Made by a program: the position numbers and the translations under genes. DNA of 5,909 nucleotides from SAR324 cluster bacterium. Its GTDB lineage: Bacteria > SAR324 > NAC60-12. Numbering within the stretch: the stretch's first letter is position 1; each line of letters begins with the position of its first letter. The notes beneath the pieces were generated by a model that searched no databases, was not told where the DNA came from, and saw only the letters and a program-made list of their open reading frames with translations. Below, piece by piece: positions 1 through 5,909 of the stretch. The stretch covers positions 1-5,909 of the forward strand of contig JAPKDT010000133.1 of the NCBI GenBank assembly GCA_028822475.1. Reading direction: 5' to 3'.

Positions 1-9
1 AATAATTGC

Positions 10-13
10 AGGA
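10..13 (+). promoter_or_regulatory. Ribosome binding site of lutB
   Basis: AGGA lies 7 bases before the ATG at 21. This favours the ATG at 21 over an in-frame TTG at 6, which has almost no upstream sequence in the window and would add only five residues (MQEYQ). Confidence 0.7.
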
Positions 14-20
14 ATATCAA

Positions 21-1460
21 ATGAATAATGAAGTGCTTTCAGCAGAAAAATTTCAGCGAGACACTTTTTCCGCACTGAACAATCCACAACTACGCCGTAA
101 TTTTAAGCGGGCCATGGGCGGATTGATGGAAAAGCGGCAAGTGGTTTTTTCGGATGCTGAGGAGTGGCAACAACTCCGGGAATTGGGACGTTCGATACGT
201 GCGAATGCTTTAAGAAAACTTCCTGATTTGCTGGAAAAGTTAGAAAGTAACTGCAGAAAAAACGGAATACAGGTTCACTGGGCAGAAAGCATAGATGAGG
301 CAAATGCTCTGGTGCTGGAAATCGCGCAGCGTCACGATGTGAAAAGCGTGGTCAAGGGTAAATCAATGGTTTCCGAGGAAATGGAGTTGAATCATTTTCT
401 GGAACAACACGGGATTGAGGCACTGGAAGCAGACCTGGGTGAATACATAATTCAGGTTGATCATGAATTGCCGTCACACATCATTATGCCTGCGATTCAT
501 AAAAATAAAGATCAAATCGCTCAGATGTTCCATGAGAAAGTTGATGCTGAGGCGCATGCTGAGACTGCGGAAGAAATGACGGCTCTCGCACGAAAAGTTT
601 TACGGCAGAAATTTTATGAAGCGGATATGGGCGTTTCAGGAGTTAATTTCGCTGTGGCGGAAACCGGAACACTCTGTCTCGTGGAAAACGAAGGAAACGG
701 AAGATTCTGCACTACTCTGCCACCGGTTCACGTTGCCGTAATGGGTATCGAGAAAGTAGTTGAGCGGTTTGAGGATGTACCGCCGTTGTTAAGTTTGTTG
801 ACACGCTCGGCCACAGGTCAGGTGATCACAACCTACTTCAACATGATTAGCGGAGCTCGTAAATCAGAGGAAAAAGACGGTCCGCATGAAGTGCATTTGA
901 TTTTGCTCGATAACGGACGTTCCAGGATGCACGCCGATCCTTTGTTACAGGAAACCTTGCTCTGCATACGCTGCGGCGCTTGCATGAATCATTGTCCGGT
1001 TTATTCCCGCATTGGCGGTCACGCCTATGACACAACCTATCCCGGTCCCATCGGTAAAATTCTCACACCGCAAATGAAAGGCCTCCACAAAGCTGGGCAT
1101 TTGGCGGATGCGTCAAGTTTGTGCGGTGCCTGTGTTGAAGTCTGCCCTGTGAAAATTCCAATCACAGATATTCTGCTGCGTTTACGTCACGATAAAGTGG
1201 GGGATCAACAAGCAATTACACTTGCTAAATCCGGAGGCTGGAAAGCAAAAATGGAGCGTATGGTTTGGAAAAGCTGGGCCATGGTTTTTTCCAATCCGAA
1301 ACTCTATCGTTTAAAAAGTTTAGCCATTGCAAAAATGGGGAATTTCGCTCCAGGCTGGCTGCCGGTTCTCCGGAATTGGACCTCTGTCAGATCAACTCCG
1401 CGTTTTGCTAAGAAAAGTTTACACCAAATGGTACGTGAAGAAGGAATCAGCGATGAATAA
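21..1460 (+). CDS. lutB: Lactate utilization protein B (LUD domain, ferredoxin-type Fe-S protein)
   Basis: This is a 479-residue cytoplasmic iron-sulfur protein of the LutB/YkgF family. With LutA and LutC it forms the LutABC system that oxidises L-lactate to pyruvate. Visible in order are a LUD domain (about residues 60-300) with VVKGKSM (110-116) and GVNFAVAETGTLCLVENEG (207-225), then a ferredoxin-like part with CIRCGACMNHCP (Cys 315, 318, 321, 325) and LCGACVEVCPVKIP (Cys 368, 371, 375). A basic, Trp-rich C-terminal region (about 390-475) matches the LutB C-terminal domain. The second cysteine set has Ser365 where a classical first Cys would be, which I believe is normal for this family. 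The length matches full-length family members. The gene overlaps lutC by 8 bases, which suggests translational coupling. A TAA at 3-5 may end lutA upstream. The assignment is very secure; the physiological substrate is inferred from the family. Confidence 0.95.
   Translation: MNNEVLSAEKFQRDTFSALNNPQLRRNFKRAMGGLMEKRQVVFSDAEEWQQLRELGRSIRANALRKLPDLLEKLESNCRKNGIQVHWAESIDEANALVLEIAQRHDVKSVVKGKSMVSEEMELNHFLEQHGIEALEADLGEYIIQVDHELPSHIIMPAIHKNKDQIAQMFHEKVDAEAHAETAEEMTALARKVLRQKFYEADMGVSGVNFAVAETGTLCLVENEGNGRFCTTLPPVHVAVMGIEKVVERFEDVPPLLSLLTRSATGQVITTYFNMISGARKSEEKDGPHEVHLILLDNGRSRMHADPLLQETLLCIRCGACMNHCPVYSRIGGHAYDTTYPGPIGKILTPQMKGLHKAGHLADASSLCGACVEVCPVKIPITDILLRLRHDKVGDQQAITLAKSGGWKAKMERMVWKSWAMVFSNPKLYRLKSLAIAKMGNFAPGWLPVLRNWTSVRSTPRFAKKSLHQMVREEGISDE
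1441..1445 (+). promoter_or_regulatory. Ribosome binding site of lutC, inside the lutB 3' end
   Basis: AAGGA ends 7 bases before the ATG at 1453. It decides the lutC start: an in-frame upstream ATG at 1327 would put 42 extra residues deep inside lutB, with no family resemblance. Confidence 0.7.
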
Positions 1461-2121
1461 TTCCACAAGCTCTCGTCATAAGATTCTTTCAAATCTACGT
1501 GATTCTCCTGTATCCTCAGAGAAATATCCACAGAATATTACTGTAATGAAACGTAAATGCTGGACAGATGCGGAAAAAGTTTTGCAACTCAAAAGCATGA
1601 TGGAAGAGGTTCACACGGAAGTCAGACTTTGCACAGAAAGTGACTGGGAAAGTACGCTCCGTACTGTTGTAAAAGAAAAAGGAATCGGCCAACTCCTGTA
1701 CGGCAGAAAAACCGTTTTAGCAGAACAACTCCTGAATATGCGACAGCAGACTCCAGACACTATGCCAGAATTGGTTGAATACGAACAGCCGATTGAGGAA
1801 AGCAAGGATTTGCTGTTTGGGATTGACGCTGCGATCACTACAACCCGCGGCGGAATTGCGGAAACCGGTTCGCTGATCCTTTGGACGACTCCTGATGAAC
1901 CGCGACTGATGTCGCTGATTCCTCCGATTCACATCGCCGTGCTTCATGCAGATACTATCTACAACACTTTTTGGGAAGTCGTGAATACAGAGCAGTGGAA
2001 TTCCGGAATGCCGACAAACGCGTTGCTTATTTCCGGACCTTCCAAAACGGCGGATATTGAACAAACCCTGGTTTACGGAGTTCACGGCTGCAAAGAGCTG
2101 GTTGTGCTTTTGATACAATGA
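1453..2121 (+). CDS. lutC: Lactate utilization protein C (small LUD-domain protein)
   Basis: This is a 222-residue LUD-domain protein of the LutC/YkgG family, the third subunit of the LutABC L-lactate oxidation system. The N-terminal 110 residues are variable and helical-looking. The conserved C-terminal core carries FGIDAAITTTRGGIAETGS (122-140), the segment SLIPPIHIAVL (154-164), and the family signature GPSKTADIEQTLVYGVHG (195-212). The sequence then reads CKEL, where I would expect Pro before KEL in most relatives; this is a minor variation. Its length is slightly short but within the family range. The start overlaps the lutB stop (ATGAATAA shared at 1453-1460), typical of a tightly coupled operon. 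The identification rests on the C-terminal motifs and on position directly after lutB; the biochemical role is known for the family rather than shown here. Confidence 0.93.
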   Translation: MNNSTSSRHKILSNLRDSPVSSEKYPQNITVMKRKCWTDAEKVLQLKSMMEEVHTEVRLCTESDWESTLRTVVKEKGIGQLLYGRKTVLAEQLLNMRQQTPDTMPELVEYEQPIEESKDLLFGIDAAITTTRGGIAETGSLILWTTPDEPRLMSLIPPIHIAVLHADTIYNTFWEVVNTEQWNSGMPTNALLISGPSKTADIEQTLVYGVHGCKELVVLLIQ

Positions 2122-2139
2122 AGCAAATAATTTAAGTAA

Positions 2140-3336
2140 ATGCAGCAAACAGACATCATCATCATCGGAGGTGGAATTGTAGGACTTGCAACTGCATACC
2201 AATTCAGTCTGGATTATCCCCGCCTGAAAATCACTCTGCTGGAAAAAGAACCCCAGCTAGCAATTCACCAAACCGGACACAATTCCGGAGTTTTGCACAC
2301 CGGAATTTACTATAAACCAGGTTCTCTCAAGGCACTCAACTGCCGTGAAGGGAAAGCCCGTATGGAAGAATTTTGCCGGAAAGAGGGAATCAATTTCGAG
2401 ATTTGTGGAAAAGTAATAGTTGCAGTTTCGGAAAATGAATTATCTGCACTCGAGACTATTTATCAAAGAGGAAGAACAAACGGTGTACGCTGCGAAATGA
2501 TTGGTGCAGAAAAGCTGCACGAGTTAGAACCTCACGTTGCGGGAATTAAAGCTGTGCATGTTCCGGAAGCAGGAATTGTGAATTACGGAATGGTTTGTGA
2601 AAAATTTGCGGAGCAGATAAGCCAACAGGAAGGTAACGAAATTATTTGTTCAGCAAAGGTGACAGCCATTCGCCAGAAGACTCAACGCATGCTTGTAGAG
2701 ACTAATAATGATGAATATGAGGGACAGTATGTAGTTAACTGCGCCGGTTTGTATTCTGATAAAATCACCGCCATGACTCAAAAACCAGATTCCAAAATTA
2801 TTCCGTTCCGTGGAGAATACTATGAGGTCCGTCCGGAAAAACATCATCTGTGCCGGAATTTGATTTATCCGGTTCCAGATCCTGATTTTCCTTTTTTAGG
2901 AGTACATTTTACACGCATGATTGACGGTTCACTGGAGTGCGGTCCAAACGCGGTTTTGGCTTTTGCAAGAGAAGGTTACACACGCAGCACAGTTAATTTT
3001 CTGGAACTCGCGGAAGTTTTGAGTTATTCCGGATTTATGAAATTAGCGTTAAAATACTGGAAGGCAGGTGCAGGAGAGATGTGGCGTTCGTTCAGTAAAG
3101 CTGCTTTTGTCCATGCGTTGCAGCGACTGATTCCAGAAATAACCGCGGACGATCTGGAAGAAGCTCCTGCCGGAATTCGAGCTCAGGCGGTGCTGCCGAA
3201 TGGTAAGCTTGTAGATGATTTTCTGATTCAGGAAAACAAAAACATAATCAATGTTGGAAATGCACCCTCACCTGCGGCGACCTCGTCACTAAATATCGGC
3301 AAACACATTGTAGGGATTGTCGCAAAGAGATTTTGA
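2140..3336 (+). CDS. lhgO: L-2-hydroxyglutarate oxidase/dehydrogenase (FAD-dependent)
   Basis: This is a 398-residue flavoprotein of the DAO (D-amino-acid oxidase-like) superfamily, LhgO/YgaF group. Family members oxidise L-2-hydroxyglutarate to 2-oxoglutarate and feed electrons to the membrane quinone pool or to oxygen. The N-terminus shows the Rossmann FAD motif IIIIGGGIVG (6-15), with an acidic residue at the end of strand 2 (LLEKE, Glu35). Next comes the strongly conserved HQTGHNSGVLHTGIYY (43-58), typical of this family. Further family signs are PNAVLAF (269-275), APAGIRAQAV (342-351) and the C-terminal FAD/substrate segment NAPSPAATSSLNIGKHI (374-390). The length is as expected for the family. 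It starts 18 bases after lutC on the same strand, so it is probably cotranscribed. No convincing Shine-Dalgarno sequence precedes the ATG, so translation may depend on ribosomes arriving from lutC. A different 2-hydroxyacid substrate cannot be excluded. Confidence 0.9.
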   Translation: MQQTDIIIIGGGIVGLATAYQFSLDYPRLKITLLEKEPQLAIHQTGHNSGVLHTGIYYKPGSLKALNCREGKARMEEFCRKEGINFEICGKVIVAVSENELSALETIYQRGRTNGVRCEMIGAEKLHELEPHVAGIKAVHVPEAGIVNYGMVCEKFAEQISQQEGNEIICSAKVTAIRQKTQRMLVETNNDEYEGQYVVNCAGLYSDKITAMTQKPDSKIIPFRGEYYEVRPEKHHLCRNLIYPVPDPDFPFLGVHFTRMIDGSLECGPNAVLAFAREGYTRSTVNFLELAEVLSYSGFMKLALKYWKAGAGEMWRSFSKAAFVHALQRLIPEITADDLEEAPAGIRAQAVLPNGKLVDDFLIQENKNIINVGNAPSPAATSSLNIGKHIVGIVAKRF

Positions 3337-3347
3337 ACTGAAGGATT

Positions 3348-3379
3348 AAAAAGTATTTTTGCAGATTTCAGATTTTTTT
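3348..3379. terminator. Weak terminator-like region between convergent operons
   Basis: The 60-base spacer between the lhgO stop and the glycosyltransferase stop is very AT-rich. It holds a small AAAAA-GTA-TTTTT inverted repeat (3348-3360), a direct repeat CAGATTT-CAGATTT (3362-3375) and a T run (3373-3379). There is no GC-rich hairpin. The convergent layout makes termination here likely, but the structure seen is weak, so another mechanism such as Rho may act. Confidence 0.25.
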
Positions 3380-3396
3380 ACTTTCTTATCATTTTT

Positions 3397-4305
3397 TTAA
3401 CTGACACAACCCTCATTCTGCCAGCGTAATAAAACTCCTTCCAGTGCATCCAAAGGCAGAAAAAAATTTCCACTTTTAGGCGGAACAAAAAACTCATTGT
3501 TTGACCAGCCCAGAGAAAATAAGTTTTCAAAACAAAATTGTCCGCTGGTACGTAGTGGACGTATTTCTAATATTTTAACATCTGCAGGTGAAAATAAAAC
3601 ATTTGTTAAGCCTGCTCCATGTGCCGCGATTACGTGAGAAGCTGAACGGAAAAGCTCGACCTGTTCCCGGACACTCATCTGCTCCAGATAAACTTTGTGG
3701 AATTTGTGTTTCTTCAGTAAACCTAAAAATTCCTGCTCATTTGCTAAGTGACGTTTCACGGCTAATTTTCTTGAAACATAAATTTTTTTTTTAAAATTTG
3801 ATTTATCAGATGAAAGTTGAGGATACAAATTATCCACAAATGTTCGGATTTTTTTGATTTTAGCCACATTCCAGTCAGGTGTCTTCATGTCCGGAATAAT
3901 AAGTTTTTCAACCTGAAAAATACCTGCTCCTAAAACCTGTACCTCAAAACCTGCTTCCCTGAGGAAATCACGAAACGCAACCGGCATAAATTCCGGAACC
4001 AAGACCGGAAATTTAGGAGCGTCTATCAAGTGTGGCAGCAAATCCGTAAGCAGGTGGTAATAACTGTAAATATGAGGAGAAATACCTAAATGGTAGGTTC
4101 CGTTAAGGACACGGGCATTTGCGGGATCTGCTAAACCTTGACTCAGTCGCGCTTCAATGTGACGGCGGTGTTCGCCTGCAGCAGGATTTTTTCCCGGATT
4201 CGAAAGATGCCAGGGGAATTTCTGAAAATGAAACCAGATTTGATTTCCGGACTGTACTAAACCATCGTCAGCGGAAAGTAGAGCATTTTCAAGAATCAAT
4301 TGCAT
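3397..4305 (-). CDS. Glycosyltransferase, family 61 type (DUF563)
   Basis: This 302-residue protein resembles glycosyltransferase family 61, whose bacterial members mostly act on capsule, lipopolysaccharide or exopolysaccharide. Family-like features in order are ISPHIYSYYHLLTDLLPHL (75-93), which matches the usual aromatic-His-Asp segment near the donor site; KKKIYVSRK (172-180) followed by KRHLANE (184-190); and the hallmark HGAGLTNVLFSP (229-240) with ILEIRP (245-250). No signal peptide or membrane span is visible, so it is probably cytoplasmic or peripheral. It is somewhat short, with a compact N-terminus. It lies 76 bases after rfbB on the same strand, consistent with using a dTDP-deoxysugar or working in the same glycan pathway, but donor and acceptor are unknown. 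There is no Shine-Dalgarno sequence before the ATG. A 10-base A tract (coding strand) falls at codons 172-175. The family assignment is good; the exact function is open. Confidence 0.85.
   Translation of the reverse strand: MQLILENALLSADDGLVQSGNQIWFHFQKFPWHLSNPGKNPAAGEHRRHIEARLSQGLADPANARVLNGTYHLGISPHIYSYYHLLTDLLPHLIDAPKFPVLVPEFMPVAFRDFLREAGFEVQVLGAGIFQVEKLIIPDMKTPDWNVAKIKKIRTFVDNLYPQLSSDKSNFKKKIYVSRKLAVKRHLANEQEFLGLLKKHKFHKVYLEQMSVREQVELFRSASHVIAAHGAGLTNVLFSPADVKILEIRPLRTSGQFCFENLFSLGWSNNEFFVPPKSGNFFLPLDALEGVLLRWQNEGCVS
3783..3792 (-). repeat. A10 homopolymer tract inside the glycosyltransferase gene
   Basis: Ten consecutive T on the plus strand read as A10 in the coding strand, encoding Lys172-Lys174 and the first base of Ile175. 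Losing one A gives a stop (TAG) after six altered codons. Gaining one gives a stop (TGA) after fifteen. Either change removes the HGAGLTN core. The tract is in the open frame in this copy. Confidence 0.9.
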
Positions 4306-4311
4306 GTTTAA

Positions 4312-4317
4312 ATTTTA
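4312..4317 (-). promoter_or_regulatory. Possible -10 element for a leaderless glycosyltransferase transcript
   Basis: On the minus strand TAAAAT sits at -12 to -7 relative to the glycosyltransferase ATG, so a transcript from it would begin at or next to the start codon. The gene has no Shine-Dalgarno sequence, which would fit. No good -35 hexamer is seen at 16-18 bases, and AT-rich spacers often contain such hexamers by chance, so this is weak. Confidence 0.22.
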
Positions 4318-4357
4318 GTCAGTCCACACAATTAACAGTTGAGCGCCAATCAAAAAG

Positions 4358-4385
4358 TACTCAAACGTCAGTTGTCAGTGTTCAA
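4358..4385. repeat. Degenerate heptad repeat between rfbB and the glycosyltransferase gene
   Basis: On the plus strand TCA recurs exactly every 7 bases at 4361, 4368, 4375 and 4382. The two central units are acGTCAG and ttGTCAG (4365-4378), flanked by tacTCAA and tgTTCAA. The last TCA is the reverse complement of the rfbB stop codon. A further GTCAGT lies at 4318-4323, near the glycosyltransferase start. The array is short and imperfect. Confidence 0.45.
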
Positions 4386-5428
4386 CCGTATTGACGTTCG
4401 TAGTAGTCTTGATATGCGCCGGAAGTAACATTTCTGACCCAGTCCTGATGGTCAAGATACCAGCGGATGGTTTTGGAGAGACCCTGTTCGAAAGAGTAAC
4501 GTGGTGTCCATTTTAAAGCGGTTTCAATTTTTTCCGCATCAATAGCATAACGACGATCGTGTCCGGGACGGTCCGCAACATAATTTATCAGCTTTTCACA
4601 GGAGTCATCTCCACTTCTTCCCAGCTCTTTATCCAGTTCTCTGCAGACTAAACGAACAATGTCAATATTGCTCCATTCGTTGGCACCGCCAATGTTGTAT
4701 ACTTCTCCGGAGTCACCTTCATGAAAAACTCTATCCAGCGCTTCACAATGGTCCTCAACAAACAGCCAGTCACGGATATTTTTTCCATCTCCATAAACCG
4801 GAATTGGAAGATTCTGCAGGCAATTATTGATCAACAATGGCAGCAGCTTTTCAGGAAACTGAAAAGGTCCGTAATTGTTTGAACAGTTTGTTGTAACAAC
4901 GTTCATCTTGTATGTGTGATGCCATGCACGCACCAGATGATCACTGGCCGCTTTTGAGGCAGAATAGGGTGAGTTTGGAGCATAAGCAGTACTTTCCGAA
5001 AATTTGCCTTCTGAACCAAGTGAACCGTAAACTTCGTCTGTACTCACATGCAGGAAACGATGTGCGCTCAGATCTGCATCCCAAAATTCCCGAGTTGCTT
5101 CCAGCAGATTGAAAGTGCCAGTAATATTTGTTGCAATAAAATCAGCTGGACCATGGATGCTCCTGTCTACGTGAGATTCCGCGGCAAGATGAATAACTGC
5201 TTCTACATTATGCTCTGAAAAAGCAGTTGAAATATCGAGAGGGTTTTGCAAATCACCAAGGACAAATCGGTAATTTGGGTGAGTTTTTACTTCCTGTAAA
5301 TTTTCAAGATTACCCGCATAAGTCAGGGCATCAAAATTGATGACCACATCATCAGGGTGGTTGCGAAGCCAGTGCAAAACCAAATTTGCTCCGATAAAGC
5401 CTGCACCACCTGTGATCAGCAAGTTCAT
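4382..5428 (-). CDS. rfbB: dTDP-glucose 4,6-dehydratase
   Basis: This is a 348-residue extended short-chain dehydrogenase (RmlB/RfbB). It converts dTDP-glucose to dTDP-4-keto-6-deoxyglucose with bound NAD, the second step towards dTDP-L-rhamnose and other deoxysugars, in the cytoplasm. Visible are the NAD motif GGAGFIG (7-13) and DALTYAGNLENL (33-44) with the NAD-ribose-binding Asp33. HLAAESHVDRSI (80-91) follows, then the catalytic STDEVYG (Thr130, Asp131, Glu132) and YSASK (Tyr155, Lys159). The substrate-side segments NCSNNYGPFQFPEKLLPL (181-198) and VYGDGKNIRDWLFVEDH (211-227) are also intact. The length matches the family. All catalytic residues are present, so it should be active. It starts 7 bases after the preceding small gene and ends 76 bases before the glycosyltransferase, suggesting one operon. 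There is no obvious Shine-Dalgarno sequence. rfbA, rfbC and rfbD are not adjacent, so they must lie elsewhere if rhamnose is the product. Confidence 0.96.
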   Translation of the reverse strand: MNLLITGGAGFIGANLVLHWLRNHPDDVVINFDALTYAGNLENLQEVKTHPNYRFVLGDLQNPLDISTAFSEHNVEAVIHLAAESHVDRSIHGPADFIATNITGTFNLLEATREFWDADLSAHRFLHVSTDEVYGSLGSEGKFSESTAYAPNSPYSASKAASDHLVRAWHHTYKMNVVTTNCSNNYGPFQFPEKLLPLLINNCLQNLPIPVYGDGKNIRDWLFVEDHCEALDRVFHEGDSGEVYNIGGANEWSNIDIVRLVCRELDKELGRSGDDSCEKLINYVADRPGHDRRYAIDAEKIETALKWTPRYSFEQGLSKTIRWYLDHQDWVRNVTSGAYQDYYERQYG

Positions 5429-5435
5429 GTCTGTT

Positions 5436-5870
5436 TCAGAAAGAAGCAGTCAATAAATCGAGGCGCCATTGAGGGGAAGCCGTATTATCATCCAGTTCAG
5501 GACGTGGTAATATTTTTGCCGGGCGCAGGACTATGACGTTTGAATTAAGGTCGAAGTGGAATAAACCTTTTGGCTTATCGTCACCCATGAAGACATCACC
5601 TCCTGCTTGAGAATCATACATCCCGAAGCCCATTCCCACAAACAATCCAAATGCCATACCTTTAATAACGTATTTAGAAAATAATTTATCTTCTTTATCT
5701 TCCTCCTGCAGAGCCCATAAAGCCAGACCAGAAACACCGCCTATCGCGGAACCCCAGAGACTGCTCTTAAAGACTACTTCGAGAGTTACCGCTCGTGCGT
5801 TGGTAATACTGCCAAATAATAAGCTAACTGAAAGCACACAAATGCCCAGAGTTCTTTTCAGCCAATTCAT
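5436..5870 (-). CDS. Exported small protein with two glycine-zipper-like segments, unknown function
   Basis: I do not recognise this 144-residue protein. It begins with a clear Sec signal peptide: the basic start MNWLKR, a hydrophobic core (7-22) and a likely signal peptidase I site after NARA (Ala27). The mature part has two hydrophobic, small-residue-rich segments, about 36-54 (Gly40, 44, 48 spaced by four) and about 67-85 (Gly71, 75, 79, 83 spaced by four). They are joined by a highly charged loop EEDKEDK (56-62). Such Gly-x3-Gly series resemble glycine-zipper membrane hairpins. The C-terminal third (about 97-144) is polar with alternating strand-like residues. A strong Shine-Dalgarno sequence (GGAGG) fixes the start. 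rfbB follows after 7 bases, so the two are probably cotranscribed, hinting at an envelope role. That link is inference only. Cell location could be inner membrane, periplasm or outer membrane. Confidence 0.82.
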   Translation of the reverse strand: MNWLKRTLGICVLSVSLLFGSITNARAVTLEVVFKSSLWGSAIGGVSGLALWALQEEDKEDKLFSKYVIKGMAFGLFVGMGFGMYDSQAGGDVFMGDDKPKGLFHFDLNSNVIVLRPAKILPRPELDDNTASPQWRLDLLTASF

Positions 5871-5875
5871 TTAAA

Positions 5876-5880
5876 CCTCC
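5876..5880 (-). promoter_or_regulatory. Strong ribosome binding site of the exported small protein
   Basis: GGAGG on the minus strand lies 5 bases before the ATG ending at 5870. It is the best Shine-Dalgarno match in the window and supports this start and the reality of the gene. Confidence 0.8.
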
Positions 5881-5909
5881 ATGTTATGGCGTTTTAGTAA
5901 GTGTTAATT

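Noticed and set aside
1107..1160. A missing cysteine in the second Fe-S motif of LutB (Ser365)
   Set aside because: A three-Cys SLCGAC-x3-CP arrangement is, as far as I know, normal for LutB proteins and not a sign of decay.
1327..1452. Upstream ATG extending lutC by 42 residues
   Set aside because: The extension lies wholly in lutB and has no LutC similarity, while the ATG at 1453 has a good ribosome binding site.
1717..2202. A 161-codon open frame antisense to lutC and the start of lhgO
   Set aside because: It overlaps two well-identified genes, has no recognisable domain, and its composition is what a mirrored coding frame gives.
4338..4366. Imperfect inverted repeat (GTTGAG ... CTCAAAC) between rfbB and the glycosyltransferase
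   Set aside because: The continuous pairing is only about five bases with a long loop and no following T run, so it does not make a credible terminator or operator.
4912..5112. Plus-strand open frame inside rfbB
   Set aside because: It lies antisense to a complete, conserved enzyme gene and shows no features of its own.
5881..5909. Promoter for the exported small protein (TTAACA ... TAACAT on the minus strand)
   Set aside because: The spacing is only 15 bases and transcription would start within the Shine-Dalgarno sequence. The window ends before enough upstream DNA is visible.

Overview
The window looks like an ordinary chromosomal stretch from a Gram-negative bacterium. By eye its base composition is moderately AT-rich. 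The Gram-negative reading rests on a Sec-type signal peptide with a glycine-zipper-like exported protein, and on dTDP-sugar and glycosyltransferase genes typical of surface polysaccharide synthesis. The lactate-utilization and hydroxyglutarate-oxidase proteins are of a type common in Proteobacteria and their relatives. I cannot assign a genus from the sequence alone.

The left half (about 1-3340, plus strand) is a catabolic operon for 2-hydroxyacids. lutB (Fe-S/LUD protein) overlaps lutC (small LUD protein) by 8 bases. lutC is followed after 18 bases by an FAD-dependent L-2-hydroxyglutarate oxidase/dehydrogenase, lhgO. The usual first gene, lutA, is expected just off the left edge, and a TAA at 3-5 may be its stop codon. 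Together the products would oxidise L-lactate to pyruvate and L-2-hydroxyglutarate to 2-oxoglutarate, passing electrons to the respiratory chain.

The right half (3397-5870, minus strand) converges on the first operon. In transcription order it holds a small exported protein of unknown function with two glycine-zipper-like hydrophobic segments. After 7 bases comes rfbB (dTDP-glucose 4,6-dehydratase), and after a further 76 bases a family-61-type glycosyltransferase. The last two fit surface glycan synthesis. The other dTDP-rhamnose genes (rfbA, rfbC, rfbD) are not in the window.

The two operons meet in a 60-base AT-rich spacer with only weak terminator-like structure. I see no RNA genes, insertion sequences, CRISPR arrays or tRNAs, and no clear novel system. 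The points most worth checking are a 10-base poly-A tract inside the glycosyltransferase, which could act as an on/off slippage site, the coupling of lhgO to lutBC, and the unknown exported protein next to rfbB.
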